Counted from the first letter of the stretch, positions 1 through 9,226 are shown. The stretch is DNA of 64,000 nt from Brachybacterium sp. Z12 (GCF_014400405.1 NZ_CP060496.1:2232001-2296000), one strand, 5' to 3'. A program made the numbers and translations. The notes: generated by a model from the sequence alone, not told the origin.

Positions 1-876
1 GCCGCCCGCATCGTGGGGTTCGCCTCCACCTCGAACCTCGCCGCGGGCGCCCACTACCGGGTCCCCGTCGCCGGCACGGCCGCCCACGCCTTCACGCTCC
101 TGTTCGACACGGAGGAGGAGGCGTTCCGCGCGCAGCTCGCCGCCCAGGGTGCCGGCACCACCGTGCTGGTGGACACCTACGACGTCGAGGCCGCGGTGCG
201 CACCGCGGTGGAGCTGGCCGGTCCGCGGCTCGGCGCCGTACGCCTGGACTCCGGTGACCTCGGCGAACAGTCCGTCCAGGTACGGAAGTTGCTGGACTCC
301 CTCGGCGCGACGGAGACCCGGGTCACCGCGACCGGTGATCTGGACGAGCACCGGGTCGAGGAGCTGAAGGACGCCCCGCTGGACGGGTACGGGATCGGCA
401 CCCGCCTGGTCACCGGCGGTGGGCATCCCGCCCCCGGGTTCGTCTACAAGCTGGTCGAACGCGAGGGGTCCGACGGGCTGATGCACCCGGTCGGCAAGAA
501 GTCCCTGGACAAGGCCACGCTCGGTGCGGGCAAGGCCGCGTACCGGATGCTGGTGGGCGATCGCGCTCATGCGGAGCTGGTGCTTCCCGGTGAGGAGGAG
601 GTCGCTGAGTTCGAGCGGGAGCTGATCGCGGAGCTGACCTCCGGTGAGTCCAACCCGGATTGGAAGCGCACCTCGCTGCGACCGCTGCAGAAGCCGCTGA
701 TCCTGGGCGGCGAGCCGGTCGGGAGTCTGCGGGCACCGGCCCTGGTCGAGGCGGCGCGGGAGAGGCATGCCGCCTCGGTCGCCGAGCTGAGCCTGTCCCC
801 CGATGACGGGCCCGACGGCCCGGTCGCGATCCCCACCGTCACCGACGGCGTCGAGGCCGCGCGCGTCCTGAGCTGA
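1..876 (+). CDS. pncB: Nicotinate phosphoribosyltransferase, C-terminal part
   Basis: Converts nicotinate and PRPP to nicotinate mononucleotide in the Preiss-Handler/NAD salvage route in the cytosol. The frame is open from base 1, so the N-terminal part lies outside the window; about 291 residues remain of a family that is usually 430-450 aa. Visible family signatures are the VRLDSGDL segment, the phosphate-binding region of the barrel, and GIGTRLVTG further on, followed by FVYKLVE. The C-terminal 60 residues are the variable tail. No frame break is seen. It is followed by a convergent helicase gene whose 3' end lies about 40 bp away. Identification is secure from the SGDL motif. Confidence 0.93.
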   Translation, partial: AARIVGFASTSNLAAGAHYRVPVAGTAAHAFTLLFDTEEEAFRAQLAAQGAGTTVLVDTYDVEAAVRTAVELAGPRLGAVRLDSGDLGEQSVQVRKLLDSLGATETRVTATGDLDEHRVEELKDAPLDGYGIGTRLVTGGGHPAPGFVYKLVEREGSDGLMHPVGKKSLDKATLGAGKAAYRMLVGDRAHAELVLPGEEEVAEFERELIAELTSGESNPDWKRTSLRPLQKPLILGGEPVGSLRAPALVEAARERHAASVAELSLSPDDGPDGPVAIPTVTDGVEAARVLS

Positions 877-917
877 GCCGCCTCAGGTGCTCCGTGCCTG
901 CGCGGCCCCGGCCGAGC

Positions 918-2725
918 TCAGCGTCGGCCGACGAACCATCCGCGCACGATCCCGATCCGCTCCTGGATCTGCTCTGCGCTGGCCTGTGCCACGGCCGGTC
1001 CCCGCTGCGGCTGCGCAGCGTGTTGTGGACCGAGCCGTGCGGGGTGCCGGACTTCTTCGCCCAGGCGGAGACCAGGGCGCTGAGCTCCTTGCGCAGCTCC
1101 ATCAGCTGTCGGTGATCGACCACTCCGGGCGTGACCGGGGTGTTCGCGCTCCCGTTCTTCTGCCGGCGTGCCTGCTGCTGGGCCTGCTGCTGCTGGAGCA
1201 CCTCCCGCATCTGATCGGCGTCGAGCAGGCCCGGGATGCCCAGGAACTCCTGCTCGTCCTCCGAGCCGATCATCCCGCCGGCGCCGTACTCGCCGCCGTC
1301 GAACAGCACGCGGTCGAACGAGGCTTCCGATTCGAGCGCCTCGAAGGTCATCTCCAGCTGGTCGGAGGTCTGCTCGGGGCGGTTGGCCTGCTCGATCAGG
1401 CTCTCGTCCAGCCCGGTCTCCTCATCGCCGCCCTTGGGCCGGCGATCCAGGACGTGGTCGCGCTCCGCCTCCATCTCGGCGGCGTGCCCCATCAGGATCG
1501 GGACCGTGGGCAGGAAGACGCTCGCGGTCTCGCCGCGGGTCCGCGAGCGCACGAAGCGGCCCACGGCCTGGGCGAAGAACATGGGGGTGGAGGTCGAGGT
1601 GGCGTAGACGCCCACGGCCAGGCGGGGCACGTCCACGCCCTCGGACACCATGCGCACCGCCACCATCCAGCGGTCGTCGGAGTTGGAGAACTCCTCGATC
1701 CGCTTGCCTGCAGCAACTTCGTCGGAGAGGACCACGGTGGGCGCCTGTCCGGTGATGTCCTGGAGGGTCGCGGCGTAGGAGCGGGCAGCCTTCTGGTCGG
1801 TGGCGATCACCAGACCGCCGGCGTCGGGCACGTGACGCCGCACCTCGGTGAGTCGGCGATCCGCCGCGGAGAGCACCGACTGGATCCACTCCCCCTTGGG
1901 GTCCAGCGCGGTGCGCCAGGCCTGCTGGGTGATGTCCTTGGTCTCGAGCGCGCCGAGCTGGGCGGAGACCTCGTCACCCGTCTTGGTGCGCCAGTGCATG
2001 CGCCCCGAATAGGTCATGAAGAGCACCGGGCGCACCACGTGGTCGCGCAGCGCCTCGCCATAGCCGTAGGTGTAGTCCGCCTTCGAGCGCAGGAAGCCCT
2101 CGCCGTCCTCCTCGTAGTTGACGAAGGGGATCTGGGAGTCGTCCGAGCGGAACGGTGTTCCTGTCAGCGCGAGCCGGCGCGTGGCGGTGTCGAAGGCGTC
2201 CCGCACGCCGTCGCCCCAGGTACGGGCGTCGCCGGCGTGGTGGATCTCGTCGAGGATCACCAGGGTGCGCTCTGCCTCGGTGCGGGCGCGGTGCAGCGCC
2301 GGATGCATGCCGATCTGCGCATAGGTCACCGCGACGCCCTGGTAATGAGAGCCGTGCGTGCCCTGAGCGTTGGAGAAGTTCGGATCCAGGGAGATGCCCA
2401 CCCTGGCGGCGGCGTCGGCCCACTGGGTCTTCAGGTGCTCGGTCGGCGCGACCACCGTGATGCGGCGGACAGTGCCCTCGGAGAGGAGGGCGGCCGCGAT
2501 CTGCAGGGCGAAGGTCGTCTTGCCGGCACCGGGGTCGCGACGGCCAGGAAATCCTTCGGGGCGCGGGCGCGGTAGAGCTCGAGAGCCTCTGCCTGCCAGG
2601 CACGCAGCTTGGGGACAGTGCCCCAGGCGGCACGCTCGGGGTAGGCGACGGGGAGCGATCGCGCGGCAGCCTCGGAGGGCTGGCGGGGATCGCTGGCGGA
2701 GAACAGGGAGGGGGGTGGTATTCAC
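918..2725 (-). CDS. DEAD/DEAH-box (SF2) helicase, frame broken three times
   Basis: Superfamily 2 ATP-dependent helicase of the compact type common in Actinobacteria. Seen: Walker A as TPGAGKT, a DEIH Walker B box, TGTPF (motif III-like), and EGVDVPRLAVGVYATSTST followed by QAVGRFVRS (motifs V and VI). The conserved N-terminal text AWQAEALELYRARAPKDFLA lies in another frame and joins the Walker A frame if one C is restored at 2531-2534. A second break is in the C6 run near 2710-2715, and a third at 1000-1003, after which the true tail reads to FVGRR and stop at 918. GTG at 2725 is the preferred start; GTG at 2737 is the alternative. The nucleic-acid substrate cannot be told from sequence. Confidence 0.85.
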
Positions 2726-2849
2726 GGCGTGCTCCACCGTACCGTCGCGGTCCGACGACCCGCCGTCAGGCCCGATGTGAGGAAATCGCGGCGCGCCGGT
2801 GCCCCGTCGGCGACGCCGCGCGGTGCCCCGTCGGCGCAGCTATGGAGCC

Positions 2850-3217
2850 TCAGCGCCGCCCGCCGAAGAAGCCGCGGAAGCCGCCGCCCTTCCCGGAGCC
2901 GCCCTTGCCATCTCCCCGTCGTTCGGCTCGCGCATCCCTTCGTAAATCTCCTTGCACTCCGGGCACACCGGGAACTTCTCGGGATCCCGGCCGGGCACCC
3001 ACACCTTGCCGCACAGTGCGATCACCGGGGTGCCGCCGAGGGCGGCCTGGGTGACCTTGTCCTTGCGGACGTAGTGGGCGAACCGGTCGTGGTCGCCGTC
3101 GTCGGTCTTCTGCTCCTGCTCCTGGCGCTGGCGATCCAGCACCGCAGTGCTGCCGGGGCCGGCGCCCGGGTCGTCGCTGTAGGGGTCCACCCGGGACGGG
3201 TCGGAGGTGGAGGACAT
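2850..3217 (-). CDS. DUF3039 family protein
   Basis: Small cytosolic protein of an actinobacterial family of unknown function. It has an acidic, Gln-rich N-terminus, then the family core with HYVRKDKVTQAALGGTPVIALCGK and a CPECKEIYEG motif. The Cys of LCGKVW and the CPEC pair look like a zinc knuckle (inference). A one-base deletion in the G run at 2914-2917 shifts the frame; restoring it gives a Gly-rich tail ending GFFGGRR, which fits better than the uninterrupted Ala-rich frame. The ATG at 3217 was chosen because upstream codons are not protein-like. It lies next to the helicase on the same strand, a common pairing in related genomes. Confidence 0.8.
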
Positions 3218-3330
3218 GACTGCTCCCTGGATCGATGACGTGACCCTCTGAGCGTACCGGGCCACGCACAGCCCGGCCATCTCCACCGGGCGGCCTCGCC
3301 TCCCCGATGAGGGGCGGCGGGACTGGAACA

Positions 3331-3786
3331 ATGCCGTCCATGGACGCCGTCGTCGAGTTCCTGCGCCGCCTGCCCGAAGAGATCCGACGGGTGGGTGGTT
3401 CCCTGCCGTGGCGGCTCGGGCTCCTGGTCTTCGCGCTGGTGCTGAACTTCGGCTTCTACCTGCCGTCGCTGCCCGAGGCGACCCCTCGCACCGATGTACC
3501 GGGCCTCGACAAGGCCGTGCACCTGCTGGTGTTCGCCTTCACCGTCTTCGCTGCTGGGCGGGTGCTCGCGCCGCGGAAGCGGTTCCCGGTGGGGTGGGTG
3601 GTGATCGCTGCCGTCGTGCACGCGGGGCTGATCGAGCTGGTTCAGCTGGTGGCTCTCGCAGAGCGCAGCGGTGACCTCGCCGATCTGCTGTTCGACGTGG
3701 TCGGGATCGCGCTCGGTGTGGCCGCGTGGGCCGGCGAGCGGGTGCTGCGCCGTGCCTCCGTGCAGCATCAGGTGGAGCCGGAGTGA
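3331..3786 (+). CDS. VanZ-like membrane protein
   Basis: Integral membrane protein of about 150 aa with four predicted hydrophobic helices: around residues 22-40, a short one after the DKAVHLLVFAFTVFAAGR segment, WVVIAAVVHAGLIELVQ, and a last one around LADLLFDVVGIALGVAAWAG. The DK-x-x-H and E-x-x-Q polar residues inside helices 2 and 3 and the closing D-x-x-x-N/D helix are the usual VanZ pattern. Function is unknown for most family members; the original VanZ gives low teicoplanin resistance. ATG 3331 or ATG 3340 can both serve as start. The stop overlaps the GTG of the next gene, implying co-transcription with the MurR-like regulator. Confidence 0.72.
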   Translation: MPSMDAVVEFLRRLPEEIRRVGGSLPWRLGLLVFALVLNFGFYLPSLPEATPRTDVPGLDKAVHLLVFAFTVFAAGRVLAPRKRFPVGWVVIAAVVHAGLIELVQLVALAERSGDLADLLFDVVGIALGVAAWAGERVLRRASVQHQVEPE

Positions 3787-4646
3787 GCACCCAGTCCCAG
3801 CTCCAGGGGATTCGTGAGCAGCTCCCTCCGTCGATGCGGAGGGTGGCCGATGCGATCCTCGAGGACCCCGACCGGATCGTGCACGGCACGATCACCGAGC
3901 TCGCTGCCGCCGGCGCGACCTCGGAGCCCACGGTGGTGCGGCTGTGCCAGCGCCTGGGGATGTCGGGCTACTCGGAGCTGCGGCTCTCGCTCGCGGCGGA
4001 GCTCGCCTCGGAGAAGGTGCGGCGCCCCGCGGTCGGTACCACCCATGGCGCAGATCTCCCCTCGGACAGCTCGCTGGCACAGATCGTCGCCGATGTGGCC
4101 CTCACCGAGACGCTCGGCATCGAGGAGACCGCGGCAGCGCTCGACGTCGCCTCGCTCGAGCAGGCCGTCGAGGCGCTCAGCGAGGCTCCGGTCGTGCTCC
4201 TGCACGGCATCAGCGCCTCAGCCTCCGTCGCCGGTGATTTCGAGCGCAAGCTGCAGCGCATCGGCCGGATCGCGAGCTGCCTCCCCGACACCCACGATGC
4301 CCTCGCCGCGGCGGCCCTGATGGGCGCGGGGCAGGTCGCGCTCGGTCTCTCCCATGGCGGGGCGACCGCCGAGGTGACGGCATTCCTCGCCCGGGCCCGA
4401 CAGGCCGGTGCCACCACGATCGCGGTCACCAACAGCCAGACCGGTCCGGTGGTCGCCGAGGCCGACATCGTGCTGCGCACCACCGTGCGCGAATCCACCT
4501 ACCGCTCCGGTGCGATCGCCTCCCGCTCCGCCCAGCTGCTGATCATGGACTGCCTGTTCGTGGCGATCGCCCAGCGCCGGCGTGACTCGTCGGTACGGGC
4601 GCTGCGCCTGACCTACGACGCCCTCGAGGAGTACCGCCGCCCATGA
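3783..4646 (+). CDS. MurR/RpiR family transcriptional regulator
   Basis: DNA-binding regulator of about 287 aa. Residues 1-77 form an HTH_6 (RpiR) domain: MRRVADAILEDPDRI, then a helix-turn-helix ending in TVVRLCQRLGMSGYSELR. Residues about 120-260 form a SIS sugar-phosphate-binding domain with HGISASASVAGDFERKL and LGLSHGGATAEV. Family members sense sugar phosphates; E. coli MurR senses MurNAc-6-phosphate. The start is the GTG overlapping the stop of the VanZ-like gene, and the stop overlaps the ATG of the serine hydrolase, so the three form a coupled operon. A perfect inverted repeat before the opposing namZ operon (9132-9158) is a plausible target. Ligand assignment to MurNAc-6-P is inferred from neighbours. 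Confidence 0.88.
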   Translation: MSTQSQLQGIREQLPPSMRRVADAILEDPDRIVHGTITELAAAGATSEPTVVRLCQRLGMSGYSELRLSLAAELASEKVRRPAVGTTHGADLPSDSSLAQIVADVALTETLGIEETAAALDVASLEQAVEALSEAPVVLLHGISASASVAGDFERKLQRIGRIASCLPDTHDALAAAALMGAGQVALGLSHGGATAEVTAFLARARQAGATTIAVTNSQTGPVVAEADIVLRTTVRESTYRSGAIASRSAQLLIMDCLFVAIAQRRRDSSVRALRLTYDALEEYRRP

Positions 4647-5749
4647 ACCATGACGATCACGCCCCGCAGCTCGAGGACCTGGCGGGGACGCTGACGCGCA
4701 GCGCGCGGAGCGCCGCCGACGCCGGGGAGCCGGTCGAGGGTGCAGTCGCCGCGGCCGCTGCGACGGACCGCGCCGTCGACGGCACCGCCCGGGCCTTCGC
4801 AGGAACCACGGCACTGTTCGCGGCCGACGGCTCGCGCCTTCCCGCCGACTCCCCGAGATCTCTGCCGTCGGGCCGGAGACCCTGTTCGACATGGCTTCGG
4901 TGACGAAGGTGGTCACCACGCTCACGGCCGCCGCACTGATCGACGAGGGCATGCTGGATCCCGAGGCGCCGCTCAGCGAGCATCTGCCCTCCCCGCACCC
5001 CGGGATCACCGCCCGCCAGCTGCTCACCCACACCTCGGGGCTCCCACCCGTCATGCCGCTGTGGCGGCTCCCCGGCGGCAGGCAGCAGAGGCTCGACGCC
5101 GTGTTCTCGGCGCCGCTGGCGAGCGCTCCGGGTACTGCCCACGCCTACTCGTGCATCGGCTTCATCCTGCTCGGCACTCTGCTCGAAGAGCTCACCGGCA
5201 CTGCCCTGCCCGAACTCGCCCGGCAGCGGATCCTCGAACCCGCCGGAGCACCGACAGCGGGCTGGGCTCCCTCCTCGGACAGAGCTTCCCGTGCCGCCGC
5301 GACCGAGCATCAAGAAGACCCTCCGCGCGGCCTGGTGCGCGGCCAGACCCATGACGAGACCGCCTGGTCGCTCGGGGGACGGGCAATGCCGGCATGTTCA
5401 TGACGCTCGACGACGCGCTCGCCCTCGGCCGGGTGCTCGCCGGGCGCGCATCCGGCGTCCCCCTCTCCCCGGGGTTCGCGAGCTGCTGATCCGCGACCAG
5501 CTCCCAGCGGGTCTGACCACGGGCGCACCGTGGGCCCAGGGATTCGGTCTGCGGATCGGGCAGGAGACCGCCCCGGGCACGCTGCTGCCCCGGGTCGTCG
5601 GGCATCCCGGTTTCACCGGCACCTCGGTGCTGGCCGATCCGGTCTCAGGCACCGTCGCGGTGCTGCTGACCAATCGGGTCCACCCGCACCGCGACCGCTT
5701 CACCGTGGACCGGGCACGGCACGAGATCGCACGGATCGCCTTCCGCTGA
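4643..5749 (+). CDS. Serine hydrolase (beta-lactamase/class C PBP fold), frame broken three times
   Basis: Penicillin-binding/beta-lactamase-fold hydrolase, about 369 aa once frames are joined. Seen: SxxK nucleophile motif SVTK, a YSC triad in the usual YxN place, LLTHTSGLP, and HPGFTGTS in place of the KTG box near the C-terminus. One base is missing in each of the runs at 4851-4854, 5374-5378 and 5471-5474; repairing them gives a continuous family-like protein. There is no signal peptide, so it appears cytoplasmic. In Bacillus subtilis a homologous hydrolase gene sits in the ybbC/namZ muropeptide operon, so a role in trimming muropeptide stems is plausible but unproven. Its ATG overlaps the stop of the MurR-like gene. 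Confidence 0.8.
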
Positions 5750-5760
5750 ACCGGCCCGGC

Positions 5761-6615
5761 TCAGCGTCTGCGCGCCGCCGGGTTCGGTGCGGCGGCGAGC
5801 AGCCGCCGGGTGTACTCGTGCTGCGGATCATCGATCACCGCACGGCTCTGCCCCGATTCGACCACCTGGCCGTGGTGCATCACCATCACCTCGTCGGAGT
5901 AGCGCCGGGCGCTGCCGAGGTCGTGGGTGATGTAGAGGACCGCAAGGGCCTCATCGCGTCGCAGCGAATCGATGAGGTCGAGCATCTCTCGGCGGATCGT
6001 GACGTCCAGCATCGAGACCGGTTCGTCGGCGATCAGCACCTTCGGTGAGGCGGCGAGCGCCCGCGCGAAGGAGATGCGCTGCCGCTCCCCTCCCGAGAGC
6101 TCGTGCGGGAAACGGTCGAGATACCGCTCGGCAGGGGCGAGCCCCACCCGTTTGAGGAGCTCGAGGCTGCGCTCGTGGATGACCGCCTTGCCGCGCACGT
6201 CCTGGTGGATGCGCACCGCTCGGCCCAGCGTGTAGGCGACCCGCCGCAGCGGGTTGAGCGAGGCGAAGGGATCCTGCAGGGTCAGCTGCACGTCACCGAC
6301 GTACTCCCGGTGGCCGGAACCCTCCTTGGCGGGCACCTCGCGCCCCTCCAGGAAGATCTTCCCCGAGGTGGCGGGGATGAGCCGTGCGAGCATCCGGCCC
6401 AGAGTGGACTTGCCCGAGCCGCTCTGGCCCACGATGGCGGTGACGCGGCCCCTGGCCAGCGAGATCGAGACGTCATCGACTGCGCGCATGGTCCGCTGGC
6501 GCCTCAGCAGGCCGCTGCGCGCGCCGACGGGGTACTCCTTGATGAGGTGCAGTCCCTCGAGGACAGCAGTGCTGTCCTGCTCCGGTCGCTGCGGATCGGT
6601 GTCGGTGGTGGTCAT
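5761..6615 (-). CDS. Oligopeptide/dipeptide ABC transporter ATPase (DppF/OppF type)
   Basis: Cytoplasmic ATPase subunit of about 284 aa. Walker A is GQSGSGKST, the Q-loop is LQDPFASLNP, the ABC signature is LSGGERQR and Walker B is VLIADEPVSMLD, followed by the H-loop ITHDL. The DPFASLNP and the C-terminal EYTRRLLAAAP are typical of OppF/DppF. Its ATG overlaps the stop of the paralogous DppD-type gene by four bases, and it is the last gene of the minus-strand operon headed by namZ. With namZ and the regulator opposite, the likely cargo is muropeptide or cell-wall peptide; this is inference from context. Confidence 0.9.
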   Translation of the reverse strand: MTTTDTDPQRPEQDSTAVLEGLHLIKEYPVGARSGLLRRQRTMRAVDDVSISLARGRVTAIVGQSGSGKSTLGRMLARLIPATSGKIFLEGREVPAKEGSGHREYVGDVQLTLQDPFASLNPLRRVAYTLGRAVRIHQDVRGKAVIHERSLELLKRVGLAPAERYLDRFPHELSGGERQRISFARALAASPKVLIADEPVSMLDVTIRREMLDLIDSLRRDEALAVLYITHDLGSARRYSDEVMVMHHGQVVESGQSRAVIDDPQHEYTRRLLAAAPNPAARRR

Positions 6616-7580
6616 GCGAGGCTCCCCAGGTCGGCGAGAGAGGACAGCAGGTCCTTGGTGTACGGGTGCTGGGCATCGTGATAGATGTCCATGGCCGGCC
6701 CGTACTCGACGAGCCGTCCACGTCGCATCACCGCGACCGAGTCGGAGATCTCCAGCAGCAGCGCGAGATCGTGGGTGGTGAACACGATCGCGAAGCCGTA
6801 TTCCTCGCGCAGCTGCACGATCTGGTCGAGCACCTCCCGCTGGACCAGGAGGTCCAGGGCAGTGGTCGGCTCGTCCATGAAGATCACGTCCGGTTCGAGC
6901 ACCAGCGCGATCGCGATCGCGACGCGCTGCTTCATACCGCCGGAGAGCTCACGGGGGTAGGCGTGGAGCCTGTCGGCCTCGATGCCCACCCGGGCGAGGT
7001 GCTCCGTCGCGATCTCGGTGCGCCGCGCCGGGGCGAGCCCCGGACGGTGCACGCGGACCACGTCATCGAACTGGTCATGGATCGAGGTGACCGGGTTCAG
7101 CGCGTTCATCGCGCTCTGGAACACCACGGCGATCTCGTTCCAGCGCAGTACCCGCAGCTCACGCTCCTCCAGGTGCAACAGGTCGGTCGGGGTGCCGTCC
7201 TGCGCGCGATAGATGATCGAGCCGCCCGTGATCCGCGCCGGCGGCCGCAGCAGCCGCGTGATGGCATTGGTGAGGGTGGACTTCCCCGACCCTGACTCGC
7301 CGGCAAGTCCCAGGATCTCCCCTCGGCGCAGGGTGGGCGAGACATCCCGGACGGCATGCACGGTGCCGTGACCGGTCGGGTACTCCACCTTGAGGGAGTC
7401 GACCTCGATGATCGGGCTCCCCGGCATCGGCGAGGGGGCGATCCGCGGTGCGAGCGCCGGATCCTCGTCGTCGTTGCGCTGCTCCGTCAGGGCCACATGC
7501 TCGGCGGTCGCCGAGGTGGCGCCGCCCGGGGCCGACGGCGCACCGCTGCCGATCCCGGTGGCGCGGGCATCGGCGGTCAC
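6612..7580 (-). CDS. Oligopeptide/dipeptide ABC transporter ATPase (DppD/OppD type)
   Basis: Second ATPase subunit, about 322 aa from the GTG at 7580. The first 55 residues are a low-complexity, Ala/Gly/Pro-rich extension absent from most family members. Walker A is GESGSGKST, the Q-loop is VFQSAMNALNP, the signature is LSGGMKQR and Walker B is VIFMDEPTTALD, with TTHDL after it. The C-terminal HPYTKDLL is the usual OppD ending. The GTG start overlaps the stop of the permease fragment (GTGA). The same frame is open upstream to 8285, but that part is out of frame with both the permease and namZ and is not coding. Confidence 0.88.
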   Translation of the reverse strand: MTADARATGIGSGAPSAPGGATSATAEHVALTEQRNDDEDPALAPRIAPSPMPGSPIIEVDSLKVEYPTGHGTVHAVRDVSPTLRRGEILGLAGESGSGKSTLTNAITRLLRPPARITGGSIIYRAQDGTPTDLLHLEERELRVLRWNEIAVVFQSAMNALNPVTSIHDQFDDVVRVHRPGLAPARRTEIATEHLARVGIEADRLHAYPRELSGGMKQRVAIAIALVLEPDVIFMDEPTTALDLLVQREVLDQIVQLREEYGFAIVFTTHDLALLLEISDSVAVMRRGRLVEYGPAMDIYHDAQHPYTKDLLSSLADLGSLA

Positions 7581-7981
7581 GGCATCGGCCCCTGCGGCGC
7601 GGGCACGGCCGCCGCGTCCGCGCGTGGCGGCGGCACCGGTGCGCAGCCGGGGTTCGAGTACTCGTCGATGCCGAAGTTGATCAGCGCCAGCCCCGCGCCG
7701 ATCACCGCGATCGCGAGGCCCGGTGGGACGAACCACCACCAGGCGCCCGAGAGCAGTGCCTGGGCGTTCTGGGCGAAGTAGAGCATCGAGCCCCAGCTGG
7801 TGGTGGTCAGCGAGCCCAGTCCGAGGAAGGCCAGGCCCGCCTCGGCGAGGATCCCGCCGATCACCGAGAACAAGAATCCGGCGGCGACCAGCGGGAGCAT
7901 GTTCGGCAGCACTTCGAAGAACATGATCCGTGCCCGGCTCTCCCCGGTGGCCCGCGCGGCCTCGACGAAGTCGCGGTTGCG
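7577..7981 (-). pseudogene. DppC/OppC-type ABC permease, C-terminal half only
   Basis: About 134 residues beginning RNRDFVEAARATGES, the conserved EAA cytoplasmic loop of binding-protein-dependent permeases, followed by helices around LVAAGFLFSVIGGILAEAGLAFLGLG, the conserved GSMLY segment, and a last helix WWWFVPPGLAIAVIGAGLALINFGIDE. DppC proteins are about 280-300 aa, so the N-terminal half, with the first three or so helices, is missing. The sequence directly upstream is the C-terminal region of namZ, out of frame. The binding protein and DppB permease expected in such an operon are also absent. Either a genuine deletion or a collapsed assembly removed roughly 3 kb here (inference). As it stands it cannot form a transporter channel. 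Confidence 0.8.
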
Positions 7982-9107
7982 AGGCGGAGAGGATCTCGTC
8001 GTACCCGGTGCCTGCGGCGATGCCGTCCCGCAGCGCGGCGGACCCCACAGCAGATCGATGAAGGGAGGGCGGCCCGGTGCGGGATCGCGCCACAGCGGCT
8101 GCTCGGGGTGCAGCGCCGCGATGGTGGCGATGATCGCGTGGCCGACGCGCAGGGGTCGAAACCGGCAGCGAGCGCGAGCGGCGCGCCGCCGCCGGTTCCG
8201 TCGGAGCCTCCTGCCAGGTGGACCTGTGCGCCGTGGACGGTCCGGCCGGCGAAGGCACCGTGGGTGGGACGGAAGCGCGCCTCACGGAAGCTCACGCCCG
8301 GCAGGTCCAGCTCGCGCAGCGCCCCTGCGACCTCGGGCCCGCACCAGGGCGCGCCGAAGAGTTCGAAGGGGCGGGTGGTGCCCCGCCCTTCGCACAGGGT
8401 CGTCCCCTCCAGCAGGCCCGTTCCCGGATACAGCGCCACTGTGGAGAGCGTGGGCATGTTCGGGGAGGGGGCGACCCACGGGGCGGTCCCGTCCGTGCCG
8501 GGGGCGTCGATGACGTGCAGCTCGAGCGCGGTGTCGAGGAAGCGCTCGGCGATCGTGCGGGCGATCTCCCCAGCCGTGCGCCGTGCCGCAGCGGGATCCC
8601 GTAGCGACCCACGAAGCTCGCGCAGTCGGCGTCCAGGCCGGGCCCGAGAGGCGTGACGGCGAGCGGGCTCGGGCGGTCCAGCACGGTCACCGGCATCCCG
8701 AGACGGGCGCACGCTGTCATCGTGTCCGTCATCGACCACATGTACCTGTAGAAGCGGCAGCCGATGTCCTGGAGATCGATGACGACCTGGTCGATCCCGG
8801 ACTCGGCGAGCAGGGATTCGAGCCCGTCTGCGTCCTTGCCGTATGCATCGAGCACGGGCAGGCCGGTAGTGTGGTCATGGCCCTCGTCGTGGCCGTCGCC
8901 CGCCTGGCCTGTGCCCCAGTACCCGTGCTCCGGGGAGATCAGGCAGTGCACGCCGATCTCGGCGGCGAGCAGCGCGTCCACGCCGCGGGCGAGATCCGCC
9001 GTCACAGCGGCGGAGTGGGTGAGCAGGCCGATCCGGCCCGGCTGCAGCAGCGAGGGGTTGAGGAGCACTCGATCGAGTGCTGACACGGGATGTGATGCGG
9101 ACAACAT
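7982..9107 (-). CDS. NamZ-type exo-beta-N-acetylmuramidase (DUF1343), frame broken and C-terminally cut
   Basis: DUF1343 protein; the Bacillus subtilis member NamZ (YbbC) releases terminal MurNAc from peptidoglycan fragments (established knowledge). Seen: GRIGLLTHSAAVT, LISPEHGYWG, then DLQDIGCRFYRYMWSM, VLDRPSPL and FELFGAPW, which are family landmarks. No signal peptide is visible. Single-base length errors lie in the runs at 8568-8571, 8152-8155 and 8043-8046. After repair the protein reads to GTGYDEILSAS at about 7985 and then abuts permease sequence. The last 15-20 residues expected in the family (a W...F...YLLY ending) are missing. It heads a minus-strand operon with the ABC ATPases and has a perfect inverted repeat upstream of its start. 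Confidence 0.83.
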
Positions 9108-9131
9108 GGAAGCACGCTACACACGCCGCCG

Positions 9132-9158
9132 GGTTTCCGTAACCCCCTTACGGAAACC
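9132..9158. promoter_or_regulatory. Perfect inverted repeat upstream of namZ, candidate MurR/RpiR operator
   Basis: An 11-bp arm GGTTTCCGTAA and its exact complement TTACGGAAACC are separated by five C residues, 25 bp before the namZ ATG. No T-tract follows on either strand, so an operator is favoured over a terminator. The TTTCC...GGAAA core resembles operator shapes reported for RpiR-family regulators (recalled, not searched). The obvious binding candidate is the regulator encoded at 3783-4646. Confidence 0.6.
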
Positions 9159-9196
9159 TGTGGGGCCGGCGCGGCCCTCCCGAGCACGCCGACGGC

Positions 9197-9226
9197 CCCG
9201 GCGAAGGAGACGTCCTCTCCGCCGGG
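9197..9226. terminator. Candidate hairpin terminator between malic enzyme and namZ
   Basis: CCCGGCG pairs with CGCCGGG at the ends of a 30-base dyad, with a shorter inner AGGA/TCCT pairing. It lies downstream of the malic enzyme gene and upstream of the namZ operator, both on the minus strand, which is where a separating terminator would be expected. No clear U-tract. Confidence 0.35.

Noticed and set aside
887..2575. A 562-codon open frame on the plus strand opposite the helicase gene
   Set aside because: It is antisense to conserved helicase motifs and its translation is low-complexity Gly/Ala/Arg/His text with no recognisable family. It is typical of high-GC antisense shadows.
4643..5749. 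Genuine beta-lactamase resistance gene or decaying pseudogene
   Set aside because: Breaks are all single-base losses in G/C runs like those in essential genes, and the KTG box is atypical for a beta-lactamase; better seen as an intact muropeptide-linked hydrolase.
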